From positions 62,001-126,000 of the forward strand of contig CAJXOW010000001.1 in assembly GCA_913057825.1 (NCBI GenBank): DNA of 64,000 nucleotides, read 5' to 3'. A model generated the notes under the pieces. The model saw only the letters and a program-made list of their open reading frames with translations. It was not told the DNA's origin and ran no database searches. The stretch comes from an uncultured Balneolaceae bacterium (GTDB lineage: Bacteria > Bacteroidota > Rhodothermia > Balneolales > Balneolaceae). Each line of letters begins with the position of its first letter. Within the stretch, counting starts at the first letter, position 1. This document shows, in pieces, positions 18,172 to 27,091 of this stretch. A program made the position numbers and the translations under genes.

Positions 18172-20955
18172 TTACTCCATTCTAAGTTCGTCAATGTAGA
18201 AAGTACGTGAGGCTCCGCTGGTCTCCTGCATACTTAAGCGGAGGAACGCTTCTCTATTGGGATTCAACTGGTCCATGGGGATGGAAATCGTTGTCCAGCT
18301 TCCCGGAGAGACACTTTCTGTCGAGACCGCCTCTATGGTTGATCCGCTTTCGTCTTTCATCCAGACCTGGAACTGGCCGGTATTATCCGTGAAATAAACA
18401 TCGAAACGGAGTTTAGAGAAGCCATTGGTGGATACGGCGTTGCTGGTTCCCCATTCGCCGTGGCGGGTACTAAACGCTCCCCAGGAGTCGGTGTTGACTC
18501 GAAGGGCGTACGTTCCGGAGTGAACCTGCCGGGTACTCTGTGTATTAATATCGGCATTCCATGACGTGTTGATCCAGGGGTCAACCAATTGGTCGCCGTA
18601 CAGTACGACCGATTCGTTCAGAGATTGCGTCGCAAAGCTGTATGTTGAACTCCAATCTCCTGTTTGGTCACTCGCAGCCGCCCGAACTCTCCAGTAATAG
18701 GTAGTACTTTCTTTTAAAACACTTGTTTCAAAAGAGGTAGTGCTCAACCCACTCTGTTCGTCCACAGTGGTAGAGAAATCGTTCTGCGTAGAGATTTGCA
18801 GGTCATAGGTTTCCGCGTCGCTGACACTTCCCCATTGCAGGGTGACCGGTCTGCTTAATCCGGAGGCTCCATTTTGTGGAGCGTTCAGGTCGGGTGCAGA
18901 GAGCGTAAGGCTGCCTCCGCCACCACCACCGTCGCTTTCGCCTCCGGTAAATTTCAATTCGTCAATGTAGAGAGTGCGCGATCCGCCGCTGGATTCTTGC
19001 AGGGATAATCTTCGCACTGGTTTATTATCGGGATTCAGTTTACTTAAGGGCAAACTTACTGTTTTCCAGCTTCCCGGCTCTACCGAACCGACATCCACTG
19101 ATTGAATGACATTCCCTTGATCATCTTTTAACCAAAATATGAGAGAACCTTGTTGATCAGGATAATATACTGCCAGGGAAACCGCATCGTAACCGTCCGT
19201 CGAAATGGCATCCGTGGCACTTCCCCATGCGCCGTGGCGAAGACTCAGGGCTCCCCAGGAACTTACGTCCAGCCTGATGGAGCGGGAACCGTCATAGACC
19301 TGTTGGGTAGACTGCGTATTAACTTCGGCGCTCCAGGATACATCGATCCACGGACTGACAAGCTGATCGTCATACATAGCCAGGGAACTGCCCGTGTCAC
19401 TGTTGTCCACGTTTATGGAAATCGTTTCCGATTGCGTGTTTCCCGCATTATCGACTGCACGAGCCTCGATGGAATGACTTCCATTGGAAACGTCGGTACT
19501 CGACCAGCTGATCTCATAAAGATTGCTGCTGGAAGTAGTCGTGCTGCTGGCAGAACCAACGGATTGCTGGTCAACGAGGAATTGAACGCGGTCAATCGTC
19601 TCGTTATCGTTTGCTTCCGCCTGCAGGGTTACTGTACCGGAAACGGTGGTGCCCTCGGCAGGATTCGTCAATGAAACGGAGGGCGGGGTGGTATCACCCG
19701 GATCGGAGGGTAAATCAGCCCCATCCATAACCGCATCCTTTACGGTTTGCAGCAGAACGTCGCGTTCACCTTCCGGTTGATCTTCCCGATAGCCGCCACC
19801 GATTTCCCAGAGTATGGCACCGCCGAGACCTTTGTCGCGGATATACCGGATCTTGGCGTTAACTGTACGCGCGTTGTCGTAGGATACGAATTTCTCTCCG
19901 TTGCTGTTATTAATGCTCAGGTAGGCTGCTTCTGCTCCACTGTCCCAGTGGTACCGCTGATCGGTGTAATACGTATTCATGATATCATGAAACGGAACAT
20001 TCGCCGTTACGTCAGGCGGGGTATCCCAACCTTGCAGCGGTTCGGATACGCCATCCCAGACATATCCATAAAAATCAATCCCTATTCCGATCTTGGATTT
20101 GGGTACTCCGGCGTCAATGAATTTATTAACCGTTCTGTTCGCCGAAGGCAAGTCACCGCCCGTACTTTCAAACGTATGACCGCCACTATAGACCGCAGCG
20201 TTATGCCAGGTCACCCAGCCTTCCCAGGCTCCGCTGTAATCGTACGTCATGATGTTTATCTGGTCGAATTTGTCATAAACCTGGGAAAATAATTCAGCAT
20301 CTCGACCGGCAGCCGCAACCAATAGGGGAGTTTCCCGCAGCGGAGTGGTTTCGCTCTGAAGAGCCGTGTACAGTTCATTGATAAAGGCAATATAATTGTC
20401 ATGATCTGAATTTTTAATCGGCTCCATATCGATATCAACCCCGTCGAAATTCCATCTATGCATCTCGTCAATAATGCTGTTCACCAGGTTGGAACGGTTG
20501 GCATCAGAAATAGCGCTGCTGAACTCCTGGTAATTTCCCCATCCTCCAATCGAGAAAAGAATAGGCTTATTATGCTCGTGAGCTGCGGCAACGATAGTCT
20601 CCAGGCGATCCGGATTGAGATTCTCGTACTTCGCCGGTTCAAATAGCGATCCGTCGGAGTTAACAGAATAGGCGAAATAATTCATATGAGTAAAAGCACT
20701 CCAGTCAATTTCATCGGTGGGCAAATTACCCCAGTTTCCGCCGGGAGGAGCGTAATGTTTCCACGACGCCAGGTAGGCTGTAACCCAGATATCGGAGGTA
20801 CTGCTTGAGATGGATTCTGTCGGGGGAGGGGCTTTATTATCAGAATCCGACTGACGATTGTGATTAACATCAGGGCCGCTTAGCGTGTCACATCCGATTA
20901 ATGCAATTACTAACATTAATGGCAGGCAAATCGTGCTTATTCTTGATCGATACAT
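18172..20955 (-). CDS. Lipoprotein chitinase, GH18, with Ig, Fn3 and duplicated binding-like domains
   Basis: A 927-residue cell-surface enzyme. Residues 1-22 are a lipoprotein signal (ALIGC). A GH18 TIM barrel spans about 55-410, with SIGGWGN and the catalytic DGVDIDME (Glu178), and a late strand GGAILWEIGG. A bacterial Ig-like domain follows (about 425-520), then a jelly-roll-like domain starting LAMYDDQLVSPWIDVSW (about 525-675), a Gly-rich linker, an Fn3-like domain, and a second copy of the jelly-roll domain starting VVLYGDQLVDPWINTSW (about 785-927). The two copies share WGA-S-RHG-WG and a YIDELR/K end. It should hydrolyse chitin or related GlcNAc polymers; the repeated domains are probably carbohydrate-binding. 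Confidence 0.88.
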   Translation of the reverse strand: MYRSRISTICLPLMLVIALIGCDTLSGPDVNHNRQSDSDNKAPPPTESISSSTSDIWVTAYLASWKHYAPPGGNWGNLPTDEIDWSAFTHMNYFAYSVNSDGSLFEPAKYENLNPDRLETIVAAAHEHNKPILFSIGGWGNYQEFSSAISDANRSNLVNSIIDEMHRWNFDGVDIDMEPIKNSDHDNYIAFINELYTALQSETTPLRETPLLVAAAGRDAELFSQVYDKFDQINIMTYDYSGAWEGWVTWHNAAVYSGGHTFESTGGDLPSANRTVNKFIDAGVPKSKIGIGIDFYGYVWDGVSEPLQGWDTPPDVTANVPFHDIMNTYYTDQRYHWDSGAEAAYLSINNSNGEKFVSYDNARTVNAKIRYIRDKGLGGAILWEIGGGYREDQPEGERDVLLQTVKDAVMDGADLPSDPGDTTPPSVSLTNPAEGTTVSGTVTLQAEANDNETIDRVQFLVDQQSVGSASSTTTSSSNLYEISWSSTDVSNGSHSIEARAVDNAGNTQSETISINVDNSDTGSSLAMYDDQLVSPWIDVSWSAEVNTQSTQQVYDGSRSIRLDVSSWGALSLRHGAWGSATDAISTDGYDAVSLAVYYPDQQGSLIFWLKDDQGNVIQSVDVGSVEPGSWKTVSLPLSKLNPDNKPVRRLSLQESSGGSRTLYIDELKFTGGESDGGGGGGSLTLSAPDLNAPQNGASGLSRPVTLQWGSVSDAETYDLQISTQNDFSTTVDEQSGLSTTSFETSVLKESTTYYWRVRAAASDQTGDWSSTYSFATQSLNESVVLYGDQLVDPWINTSWNADINTQSTRQVHSGTYALRVNTDSWGAFSTRHGEWGTSNAVSTNGFSKLRFDVYFTDNTGQFQVWMKDESGSTIEAVSTESVSPGSWTTISIPMDQLNPNREAFLRLSMQETSGASRTFYIDELRME

Positions 20956-21440
20956 TAGGAATCAGTTTGAGAGGTTTTGTATAAAATGAGAGGTTTTTTA
21001 GGGTGATGCGCTTCACGCGATCAATAGATGCAAGTTGGCTCTATTCATGTACTAACATTTATTTTAAACATTTGCTTATTTGCAAATCAAAAAATTTTTG
21101 ATGCTGCGATTACTATTAAAGCATCACCGAAGGGATGGATTTAAGAGCTAATAGCGTCATCCATATCCTTCACATATCTTATCTGCAATCTCACAATATT
21201 AATATTTCATAATATTTGCAAGCTAAATATTAATATTTTTTAATATTTGAAAATAGTCATAACTCTTTTGAGTTCAATGGTTTCGGACTGTCAGGAGAGT
21301 AGGGTGGAAAAAAAATTTAGCATTTGTTCTAAAAACTTGACAGTTTTACTTGAGGCTTGAAGCAGATTGTTTAAAGTTTATAACGCGTGTTTAAATTGTT
21401 TATATAGATTCATAAAATCAAATTTTTTAATACTACTTTT
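20956..21440. other. Divergent AT-rich promoter region
   Basis: These 485 bases separate the minus-strand chitinase from the plus-strand TetR gene and hold no gene. They contain a pair of octamers, GGTGATGC near 21002 and GCATCACC near 21121, forming a distant inverted repeat, a small hairpin ATTTGC-N6-GCAAAT near 21069, and the AT-rich tandem repeat listed separately. A TTGACA-like box is seen near 21337. Confidence 0.4.
21195..21252. promoter_or_regulatory. Tandem 27-bp AT-rich repeat, possible operator
   Basis: Two units, 21195-21221 and 21226-21252, have the form AATATTAATATTT-N3-AATATTTG-N-AA and match at all but about three or four positions, with a 31-bp period (three helical turns). 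Each begins with the perfect palindrome AATATTAATATT. Position between the chitinase and TetR genes suggests a binding site for the TetR protein or another regulator; this is inference. Confidence 0.5.
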
Positions 21441-22025
21441 ATGAAAAAGCAGGCGAAGAAGAACTCGATTCTGGATACCGCCCTTCAATGCATAAAAAAA
21501 CATGGAGTTCAGGATACCACCGTCCGAACAATCACGGAAAAAGCCGGTGTGAATACAGCCTCTATCAATTATTACTTTGGATCCAAGGATCATCTGATTG
21601 AAGAGGCGCTCGACCAGCATTTTGAGAGCTTATTGGTTGACTGGGAAGTGATTATGGAACGACAGGCCATGAATTTTAAACAGGGGTTGCAGACTTTGCT
21701 TCGCGACGTCATGCAGGAAACCCAGGAAAATCCGAATTTGATGAAAGCTCACCTGTACGACCCTCTGTTGTATAATCGAACGGATGGACCTTTTGCCACA
21801 CGTTTTGATAAGTTCTTACAATTCCTGCTGGAGCAAAAACGAAAGGCGCAACCGGGTAAAAGCGACCAGGTACATCAGCTGGAAATTATGCAGCTGTTTT
21901 CCGGTGTTTTGTTCACCGGTCTGCTGCATGGTTTATTCGAGCAATTTGATGAATGGGACTTTGATAACCGGGAAAGCCGGCAAGCCTATATCGAAGAGAT
22001 GATACAACGGATTGTGGAAGAGTAA
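21441..22025 (+). CDS. TetR/AcrR-family transcriptional regulator
   Basis: A 194-residue repressor. The N-terminal helix-turn-helix is plain: TVRTITEKAGVNTASINYYF followed by GSKDHLIEEAL (residues about 27-57). The C-terminal ligand domain (about 65-194) is helical with no recognised subfamily motif, close in layout to YbjK/CecR-like regulators. It is divergent from the chitinase gene, so it may control that gene and itself through the repeat at 21195-21252. No efflux pump gene lies next to it. Confidence 0.85.
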   Translation: MKKQAKKNSILDTALQCIKKHGVQDTTVRTITEKAGVNTASINYYFGSKDHLIEEALDQHFESLLVDWEVIMERQAMNFKQGLQTLLRDVMQETQENPNLMKAHLYDPLLYNRTDGPFATRFDKFLQFLLEQKRKAQPGKSDQVHQLEIMQLFSGVLFTGLLHGLFEQFDEWDFDNRESRQAYIEEMIQRIVEE

Positions 22026-23032
22026 TTTTTATCTAACGAATCGTTTGCCTCGCCGCCTCTACTATTGAATAGATGGATTAAATTCCCTCAAAGATAATTG
22101 CCTGGAGCTATTCAGGGTCCGTCGGAAGCCGGCACCCCCACCCCGAATGCTCCGTTTTATTCGCATTTCTTCCAAATTGGGCCGGTCGGAACCAAACACT
22201 CACTCCTTCAGTGTGTTTATCTGCATCGAAAAAGGGGAGCTGCGCGCAGTCTGCGTTATCGGCCAACGGTTCCGGATGTGCCGTCGTTTTATTGACGGAA
22301 GACCATGATGTATACAGCTCATCAATATAACCTCCCACATCCTTGAGGTCATATAGAGCGTAATCGCCGTTTGAATATAATCCCGTAACCGTTGTAAGGG
22401 TTTGCAATCAATATAATGTCCTACTCAAGGGGACTGCGGGAAAGATTTTACGATCCACCCGCAAAGCGGGATTGTTTATTCAGTAAGCCGATACCCGTAA
22501 AACATGTAAATTAAACCATTAAATATATAAGAAAGAAAGGATATACTACCGTTAACTTATCTATTGCAAAGTTAGATTCAAGTATATAAGTTGTTTAAAA
22601 GTAAATGACTTAGAGACAGGCAGGAGGCCAGGCAGAACACAAAGGAATAATACTTCTCATCAGAATTTATACAATCAAACGGGCAGAGGCAATACGACGT
22701 TAAGATGCATTGCCGGTAAACGTCGGGAAATAATTTATTAAAAAAGACCTAAATCAAGCACTCGTTTCCACAATACAGATGGGAGGCAAGGTATATCCAT
22801 GTAGGAGTCTATCCTTTAAAAATGTTAATGATGGGTCCGCTTATCATTTCAAGAAGTTGATCCGGGTGGCAAAATATGGGTAGTCCCCGCTCCCGTGTAC
22901 TACGTTTAAACCCTAAATCTGAATTTGGCAGGAAATACTGTTTGCCGGTATTCAGGAACCGCATAAATCTTTTTCGCATTTAAAACACATAGGTAAACAA
23001 TTTTCTACTTGTGTTTTGTAATATAGGCTTTC
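22026..23032. other. Long gene-poor stretch with a possible gene remnant
   Basis: About 1 kb without a convincing gene. A minus-strand frame at 22108-22407 (99 codons) has fairly protein-like sequence at its start (TTVTGLYSNGDYALYDLKDV) but matches no family I know and may be a decayed fragment. The rest is AT-rich and low in structure. GGAGGC occurs near 22784 without a following gene. Confidence 0.3.
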
Positions 23033-23593
23033 ATGAAATTGTACATCAAATATATGGTCAGCCAGCGTTGTAAGATGTTCGTAAGGGATGAGCTGGAAAA
23101 ACTGGGCGTAAACTGTATCTCCGTCGAGCTTGGGATGGCTGAGATCGAAGAAGAGATTTCAGAGGAAGAGTTGGAAACATTTCGGAAAAATTTGAAAAAA
23201 GCGGGATTGGAGCTCCTGGAAAGTGAAAAACATATCCTGGTCGAAAAAATTAAAAGTGTAATCATAGAGATGATCCACTATGCCGATAAAATGCCCAGGG
23301 TTAATAATTCCGATTATATCAGTGAGAAATTGGGATACAATTATACCTACCTGTCGAATACCTTTTCTGATGTCAAAGGGATGACGATACAGCAGTATAT
23401 TATAAGGCATAAAATTGAAGCAGCGAAGGAACTATTGCTTTACGACGAACTCAACTTGACGGAAATCGCCTTTAAATTGAATTACAGCAGTGTAGCTCAT
23501 CTTTCCAATCAATTCAAAAAAATTACGGGACTTACGCCCTCATACTTCAAAAAGCTGAAAGAAAAACGAGAAAAAAACCTGGAGGAACTTTAG
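23033..23593 (+). CDS. Small AraC-type regulator with HMA-like N-terminal domain
   Basis: A 186-residue protein. The C-terminal AraC/XylS DNA-binding domain (about 95-182) has both helix-turn-helix units, with LTEIAFKLNYSSVAHLSNQF and FKKITGLTPSYFKKL. The N-terminal 65 residues start YIKYMVSQRCKMFVRDELEKLG, continue with two strand-like segments and end KKAGLELLES. That order (strand, Cys near helix 1, two strands, helix) resembles a ferredoxin-like heavy-metal-associated fold but with one Cys instead of C-x-x-C. A close paralogue lies at 24636, with a cupin gene between them. Similar small AraC proteins are common in Bacteroidota; their signal is unknown to me. Confidence 0.8.
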   Translation: MKLYIKYMVSQRCKMFVRDELEKLGVNCISVELGMAEIEEEISEEELETFRKNLKKAGLELLESEKHILVEKIKSVIIEMIHYADKMPRVNNSDYISEKLGYNYTYLSNTFSDVKGMTIQQYIIRHKIEAAKELLLYDELNLTEIAFKLNYSSVAHLSNQFKKITGLTPSYFKKLKEKREKNLEEL

Positions 23594-23910
23594 TCCGCCT
23601 TAACGAATGCAACGGTAAAAAATAGGAATATGATCAAATGCATTTACATCATTTCGGTATATACTTATAAATAGGCTGTAATCCCTGCCTGACCCAAGAT
23701 AGTGAACTTAGAAAAGCCGGAATAGCAACTCTTGATGCGGGTTGGGTAGGTCGTTGTTAAAAAACTGTAATATATATAAGAGATTTCCTCATTATTATAA
23801 CGCAACTCATTCAAATTATGCTCATATTCGGGCTAGTAAATAACTTAAACAGCCGTGTATCGAAACAGGTTAGTTATATCTTATTCCAGCTAATGTAATA
23901 GCTCAAGAAA
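23594..23910. other. Gene-free stretch before the cupin gene
   Basis: No gene, strong hairpin or repeat is seen in these 317 AT-rich bases. They probably hold the promoter of the cupin gene. Confidence 0.4.
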
Positions 23911-24288
23911 ATGAATAGAAAAAATAAACGAGTTCAAAATGAAGATCTGGAATTAGAAAAATCTAAAGCCCTGATCATCGTCGAAATTATCGAATACGTG
24001 CCGGACTCGGTCGTGATCAAAACCATTATTAAAAAAGCAACCGGGAATATTAATGCTGTTTCGTTTGACACCGGAGAAACCTTGGATGAAAAAACCCGGC
24101 CGTATGACAAATTTATACAAATTATTGATGGAAAAGCGGAAGTCATTATAGATAATAAATCCAAACTGCTCGAAACAGGTCAGTCCATTATTATACCCGC
24201 TCACGCCCATCACTCCTTCAAGGCCAATGACCGGTTCAAGATGATCTCTACAACGATCAAAAGTGGATATGAAGATGTCGATGTTTAA
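23911..24288 (+). CDS. Small cupin-domain protein
   Basis: A 125-residue single-domain cupin. The second cupin motif is recognisable as ETGQSIIIPAHAHHSFKA (about residues 88-105) and the preceding strand pair as FIQIIDGKAEVIIDN. The first motif lacks the usual H-x-H metal ligands (DEKTRPYDKFIQ), so metal binding may be altered or lost. Relatives are sensors or small isomerase-like proteins. It sits between two paralogous AraC-type regulators, suggesting a shared signalling role, but nothing in the sequence proves it. Confidence 0.75.
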   Translation: MNRKNKRVQNEDLELEKSKALIIVEIIEYVPDSVVIKTIIKKATGNINAVSFDTGETLDEKTRPYDKFIQIIDGKAEVIIDNKSKLLETGQSIIIPAHAHHSFKANDRFKMISTTIKSGYEDVDV

Positions 24289-24354
24289 TCCCTGTGGTTA
24301 TAATCATGTTGCCGTATAAAATCGTTTTCTTTCATTTGTGTTACAGATACCTAT

Positions 24355-24507
24355 GGAAAACCGGGCGGCGGTTCCGAAGTATTAAGTTTTTCGGTCAATA
24401 GATGAAAAATATATTAAAGTTGACAGGCATTTATCATGGCTTGCAGGGATCGAAACGAACTCAAAAAGAGAAAAACTTTCGAACGAGGAACCGCCGCCCG
24501 GTTTTCC
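24355..24507. repeat. 153-bp hairpin-ended repeat element, copy 1
   Basis: Perfect 21-bp terminal inverted repeats (24355-24375 and 24487-24507, GGAAAACCGGGCGGCGGTTCC on the left, shown as two parts AAAACCGGGC and GGCGGTTCC) enclose a core with GAAGTATTAAGTTTTTCGG, AAAGTTGACAGGCATTTA and CTCAAAAAGAGAAAAACTTT. A second copy at 54341-54512 keeps the core nearly base for base, while its arms differ by matched changes that preserve pairing. No reading frame is present. It behaves like a MITE or a structured non-coding element. Confidence 0.8.
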
Positions 24508-24635
24508 AAAAGTCTCGTAATAATAAATCTTTAAAAGATATTTAATTATATATAAAATATTAGACGAGGTTAACGTAAGGATAGGACTCACTGCATGATT
24601 TAAATGATAATGAAAAATCTACGAAACATTTATTG

Positions 24636-25205
24636 ATGGTAAGTACCAAAAGACATGTAAAATATATGGTAAGCCTGCGTTGTAAGATGATTGTTAAGGA
24701 TGAGCTTAAAAAAGCAGGCATTAAATTTTCCATTACTCCACACGATGCCGTCGAGTTCCACCAGGAACTTTCCGAAAAACAGCTTGATGATATTGATAAT
24801 AAGCTAAAAAGGTCGGGACTGGAGCTGCTGAATAAAGAAAACAGTGCGCTTATTGAACGTATTATAAATACGATTCATGAGTTGATTCACAATTCGGATA
24901 AGCTTCCGGATTTAAGTTTTGAAGAGGTTATTACGGGAGACATGGTGTCTGGTGATAATGACAAAATTCTGCAAATATTTAGTGATGTAAAGGGCGTCTC
25001 TATCATACAGTATATCATTACCCAAAAAATTGAGCGAATAAAGGAGTTGATTCTCTATAAGGACAAGTCGCTGCCGGAAATCGCTGATATACTGCGTTAC
25101 AAAAATGAGGACTACATGATTGCCCAGTTCAAAAAACATACCGGCCTTTCTCCCCTGTTTTTCAAGAAATTAAAAGAAAAGCGCAACCAAAATCTGCCAC
25201 AGTAA
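24636..25205 (+). CDS. Small AraC-type regulator, paralogue of 23033-23593
   Basis: About 189 residues, same design as the regulator at 23033: an N-terminal domain beginning RHVKYMVSLRCKMIVKDELK with a single Cys, then a helix ending KRSGLELLNKENS, and a C-terminal AraC domain with LPEIADILRYKNEDYMIAQF and FKKHTGLSPLFFKKLKEKR. The first helix-turn-helix is more diverged than in the paralogue. ATG 24636 is preferred over an in-frame TTG at 24633. The repeat element at 24355-24507 lies in its upstream region, so it may shape expression. The pair probably arose by local duplication. Confidence 0.78.
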   Translation: MVSTKRHVKYMVSLRCKMIVKDELKKAGIKFSITPHDAVEFHQELSEKQLDDIDNKLKRSGLELLNKENSALIERIINTIHELIHNSDKLPDLSFEEVITGDMVSGDNDKILQIFSDVKGVSIIQYIITQKIERIKELILYKDKSLPEIADILRYKNEDYMIAQFKKHTGLSPLFFKKLKEKRNQNLPQ

Positions 25206-25474
25206 TTACGAATCATAGGGTAGTAAAAACGGGAAGTGCCTTTCTCATCGTTGTATTCATTGCGATCTCAATCACAAAATGCAGTGATACGGGAGACGAC
25301 CACGACCCGATATCACAGCAATCCTCGCCGGATACTATTTCCACATGGACGACCGGCATAGTTTATGATAGCACCCGCATTCCCCCTGCGGTTTTCTCGA
25401 TCATTGAAGAAGTTCGAACCGCCCGGCCGCCATTCCGGATCATAATTGGGTTATGGATTTTCCATCATATTTAA
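25205..25474 (+). pseudogene. Start-less lipoprotein fragment
   Basis: A plus-strand frame following the AraC gene encodes a lipoprotein-like signal (AFLIVVFIAISITKC) and a short polar region (SDTGDDHDP) and stops at 25472-25474, but it has no ATG, GTG or TTG in frame. Its end runs into the convergent outer membrane gene. I read it as the broken start of a former lipoprotein gene; chance reading is possible. Confidence 0.3.
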
Positions 25475-26660
25475 GGATCCAGGCTTTCTTGTTAATGGGC
25501 AAGTATTTGTTAATCAGAAGCTTTCGTGATTCATCCGCGGTCATCCCACGGGTGAAGGTTACATAATTAAATGTACTTAGGGCATTCATCTGCGGAAGAA
25601 TGCTGGCGTCATTGAAACCCTGCTCATGTAGTTGTTTCAAAGCTACTCTCGCACGATCCATGCTACGGAACGCAGCGCCTATAACGTAGTAATTACCGGT
25701 ATTGCTCACGGGCTGCTTCTCCGTTGAAGCTATTTTGTCGGTGTATTTTTGAAGGCGTGCCTCCAGTGAATCGACTCTTTGAGCTAATTCGCGGTGTCTG
25801 GCTTGCCCGTCCGCATTCAGATCGGTTGTTTTTGCGACGGTTCTCTGAATTTCTTCAATTGTATTGTCTTGACGCTCATTCTTCTGTCGGTTTTGCTCTT
25901 CATCCTGCTCCATTTTTTGTGCCAGCGGCTTTATCATATGGTCGTTCGACCGTTTCTTGTGCCACGTTGCATGCCGGGTCCGATTGGATCCGAATTTTAT
26001 GGTGATCCCCGCCATCGCCGTCAGGTAGCTGTCGTCCCAGGATTGATCTATCCTTTCTCCGGACCTGCCTATTTCAAAATCGTAGCCGTCCATCTTCGCG
26101 GTATTCGTATAGTTTTGCTGCGCCTGCAGCAGAAAATCGAGTCGGGGCGAAAGGCGAAAACGTAATTCAGAACCCAGGCTATAGTTTGTATTGATGGCAT
26201 CGTACTCCTCTCCCGCAAATCGTGTACCCGTACCCTGGGGATTTTCAAGAGTGACGGTGACATCATTTTTCAATACGCCGACTCCTCCGTACAGGGAGAA
26301 GTTTACATTGTCATCGCGTATCAGTGTATACATCGGCTGCAACGAAAGGCTGATGGTTTGGTTTTCGTAGTTTTGTCCAAACCAGTTTTCCCCCGTTCCA
26401 TTGAACGAACTGCCGGCAAAGCTGCCACGAACAGCGAATCGGGAATTGGTCGCGTACCGTACGTTAAAGGCTGCCGATGGCATTAAAAATTCGCTGCCTA
26501 CATTAAAATACGTATGAGATAGACCGCCCAGCATGTCGACACTCCAGTTGCGGGGTGGGGAATGATCCTGCGCCAGTACCTGTGAAACAGTTGCAGCGGC
26601 CATAAAAATCGCCGCGAAGCTTACTAACATCCACTTGAATTTCGGTATTAATCGGACCAT
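25440..26660 (-). CDS. Outer membrane beta-barrel protein with coiled coil and SPOR-like C-terminus
   Basis: A 406-residue secreted protein. Residues 1-30 are a Sec signal peptide ending SQVLAQ. Residues about 35-225 alternate polar and aromatic residues in strands typical of an outer membrane barrel (FAVRGSFAGSSFNGTG, NFSLYGGVGVL). Residues about 235-315 are highly charged and helical (a coiled coil with EIQRTV, RVDSLEARLQKY). The last 80 residues (YYVIGAAFRSMDRARVALKQ) follow the pattern of SPOR-like peptidoglycan-binding domains. It would anchor the outer membrane to the cell wall. This order, barrel then coil then SPOR-like, parallels OmpA-like proteins with another binding module. Confidence 0.78.
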   Translation of the reverse strand: MVRLIPKFKWMLVSFAAIFMAAATVSQVLAQDHSPPRNWSVDMLGGLSHTYFNVGSEFLMPSAAFNVRYATNSRFAVRGSFAGSSFNGTGENWFGQNYENQTISLSLQPMYTLIRDDNVNFSLYGGVGVLKNDVTVTLENPQGTGTRFAGEEYDAINTNYSLGSELRFRLSPRLDFLLQAQQNYTNTAKMDGYDFEIGRSGERIDQSWDDSYLTAMAGITIKFGSNRTRHATWHKKRSNDHMIKPLAQKMEQDEEQNRQKNERQDNTIEEIQRTVAKTTDLNADGQARHRELAQRVDSLEARLQKYTDKIASTEKQPVSNTGNYYVIGAAFRSMDRARVALKQLHEQGFNDASILPQMNALSTFNYVTFTRGMTADESRKLLINKYLPINKKAWILKYDGKSITQL

Positions 26661-27091
26661 AATAATCTTATTAAATTAATTGTAGATTCGGTTTTTATTT
26701 CTTCAGATAATTAGCAATAAGTTGATATTATTTTTTATGCATAAACCTAGATAAATGTAATTATTTTAGCCTAAATTTTTATTACACAAAGATGTATTAT
26801 ACTTATATAGTTTACATGTTAAATTTGTAATCTTCTATAGAAATCTTCTTCAAAACTGACTGCACACTGTATGTGTTGGTTACTTCTACTCATATAGATT
26901 CGCTAACCGCCGGGGAGTGGATAAGTTGCAGCTATTCAGGAGGCGACTGGCATCACAGCTCATGAAAACTTCATTGCTATATTTCTTATTTTTTCCTAAC
27001 TGTGAAGTATTTAATAGGTAATAATCATATTTATATGTAACTTTATTAAAGGTTTCTAATATATCTCAGCAAAATCTTATAGGCTTTTGTT
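26661..27091. other. AT-rich divergent intergenic region
   Basis: These 431 bases lie between the minus-strand outer membrane gene and the plus-strand sensor kinase. They are AT-rich and hold no gene or clear repeat. They should contain the promoters of both. Confidence 0.4.
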
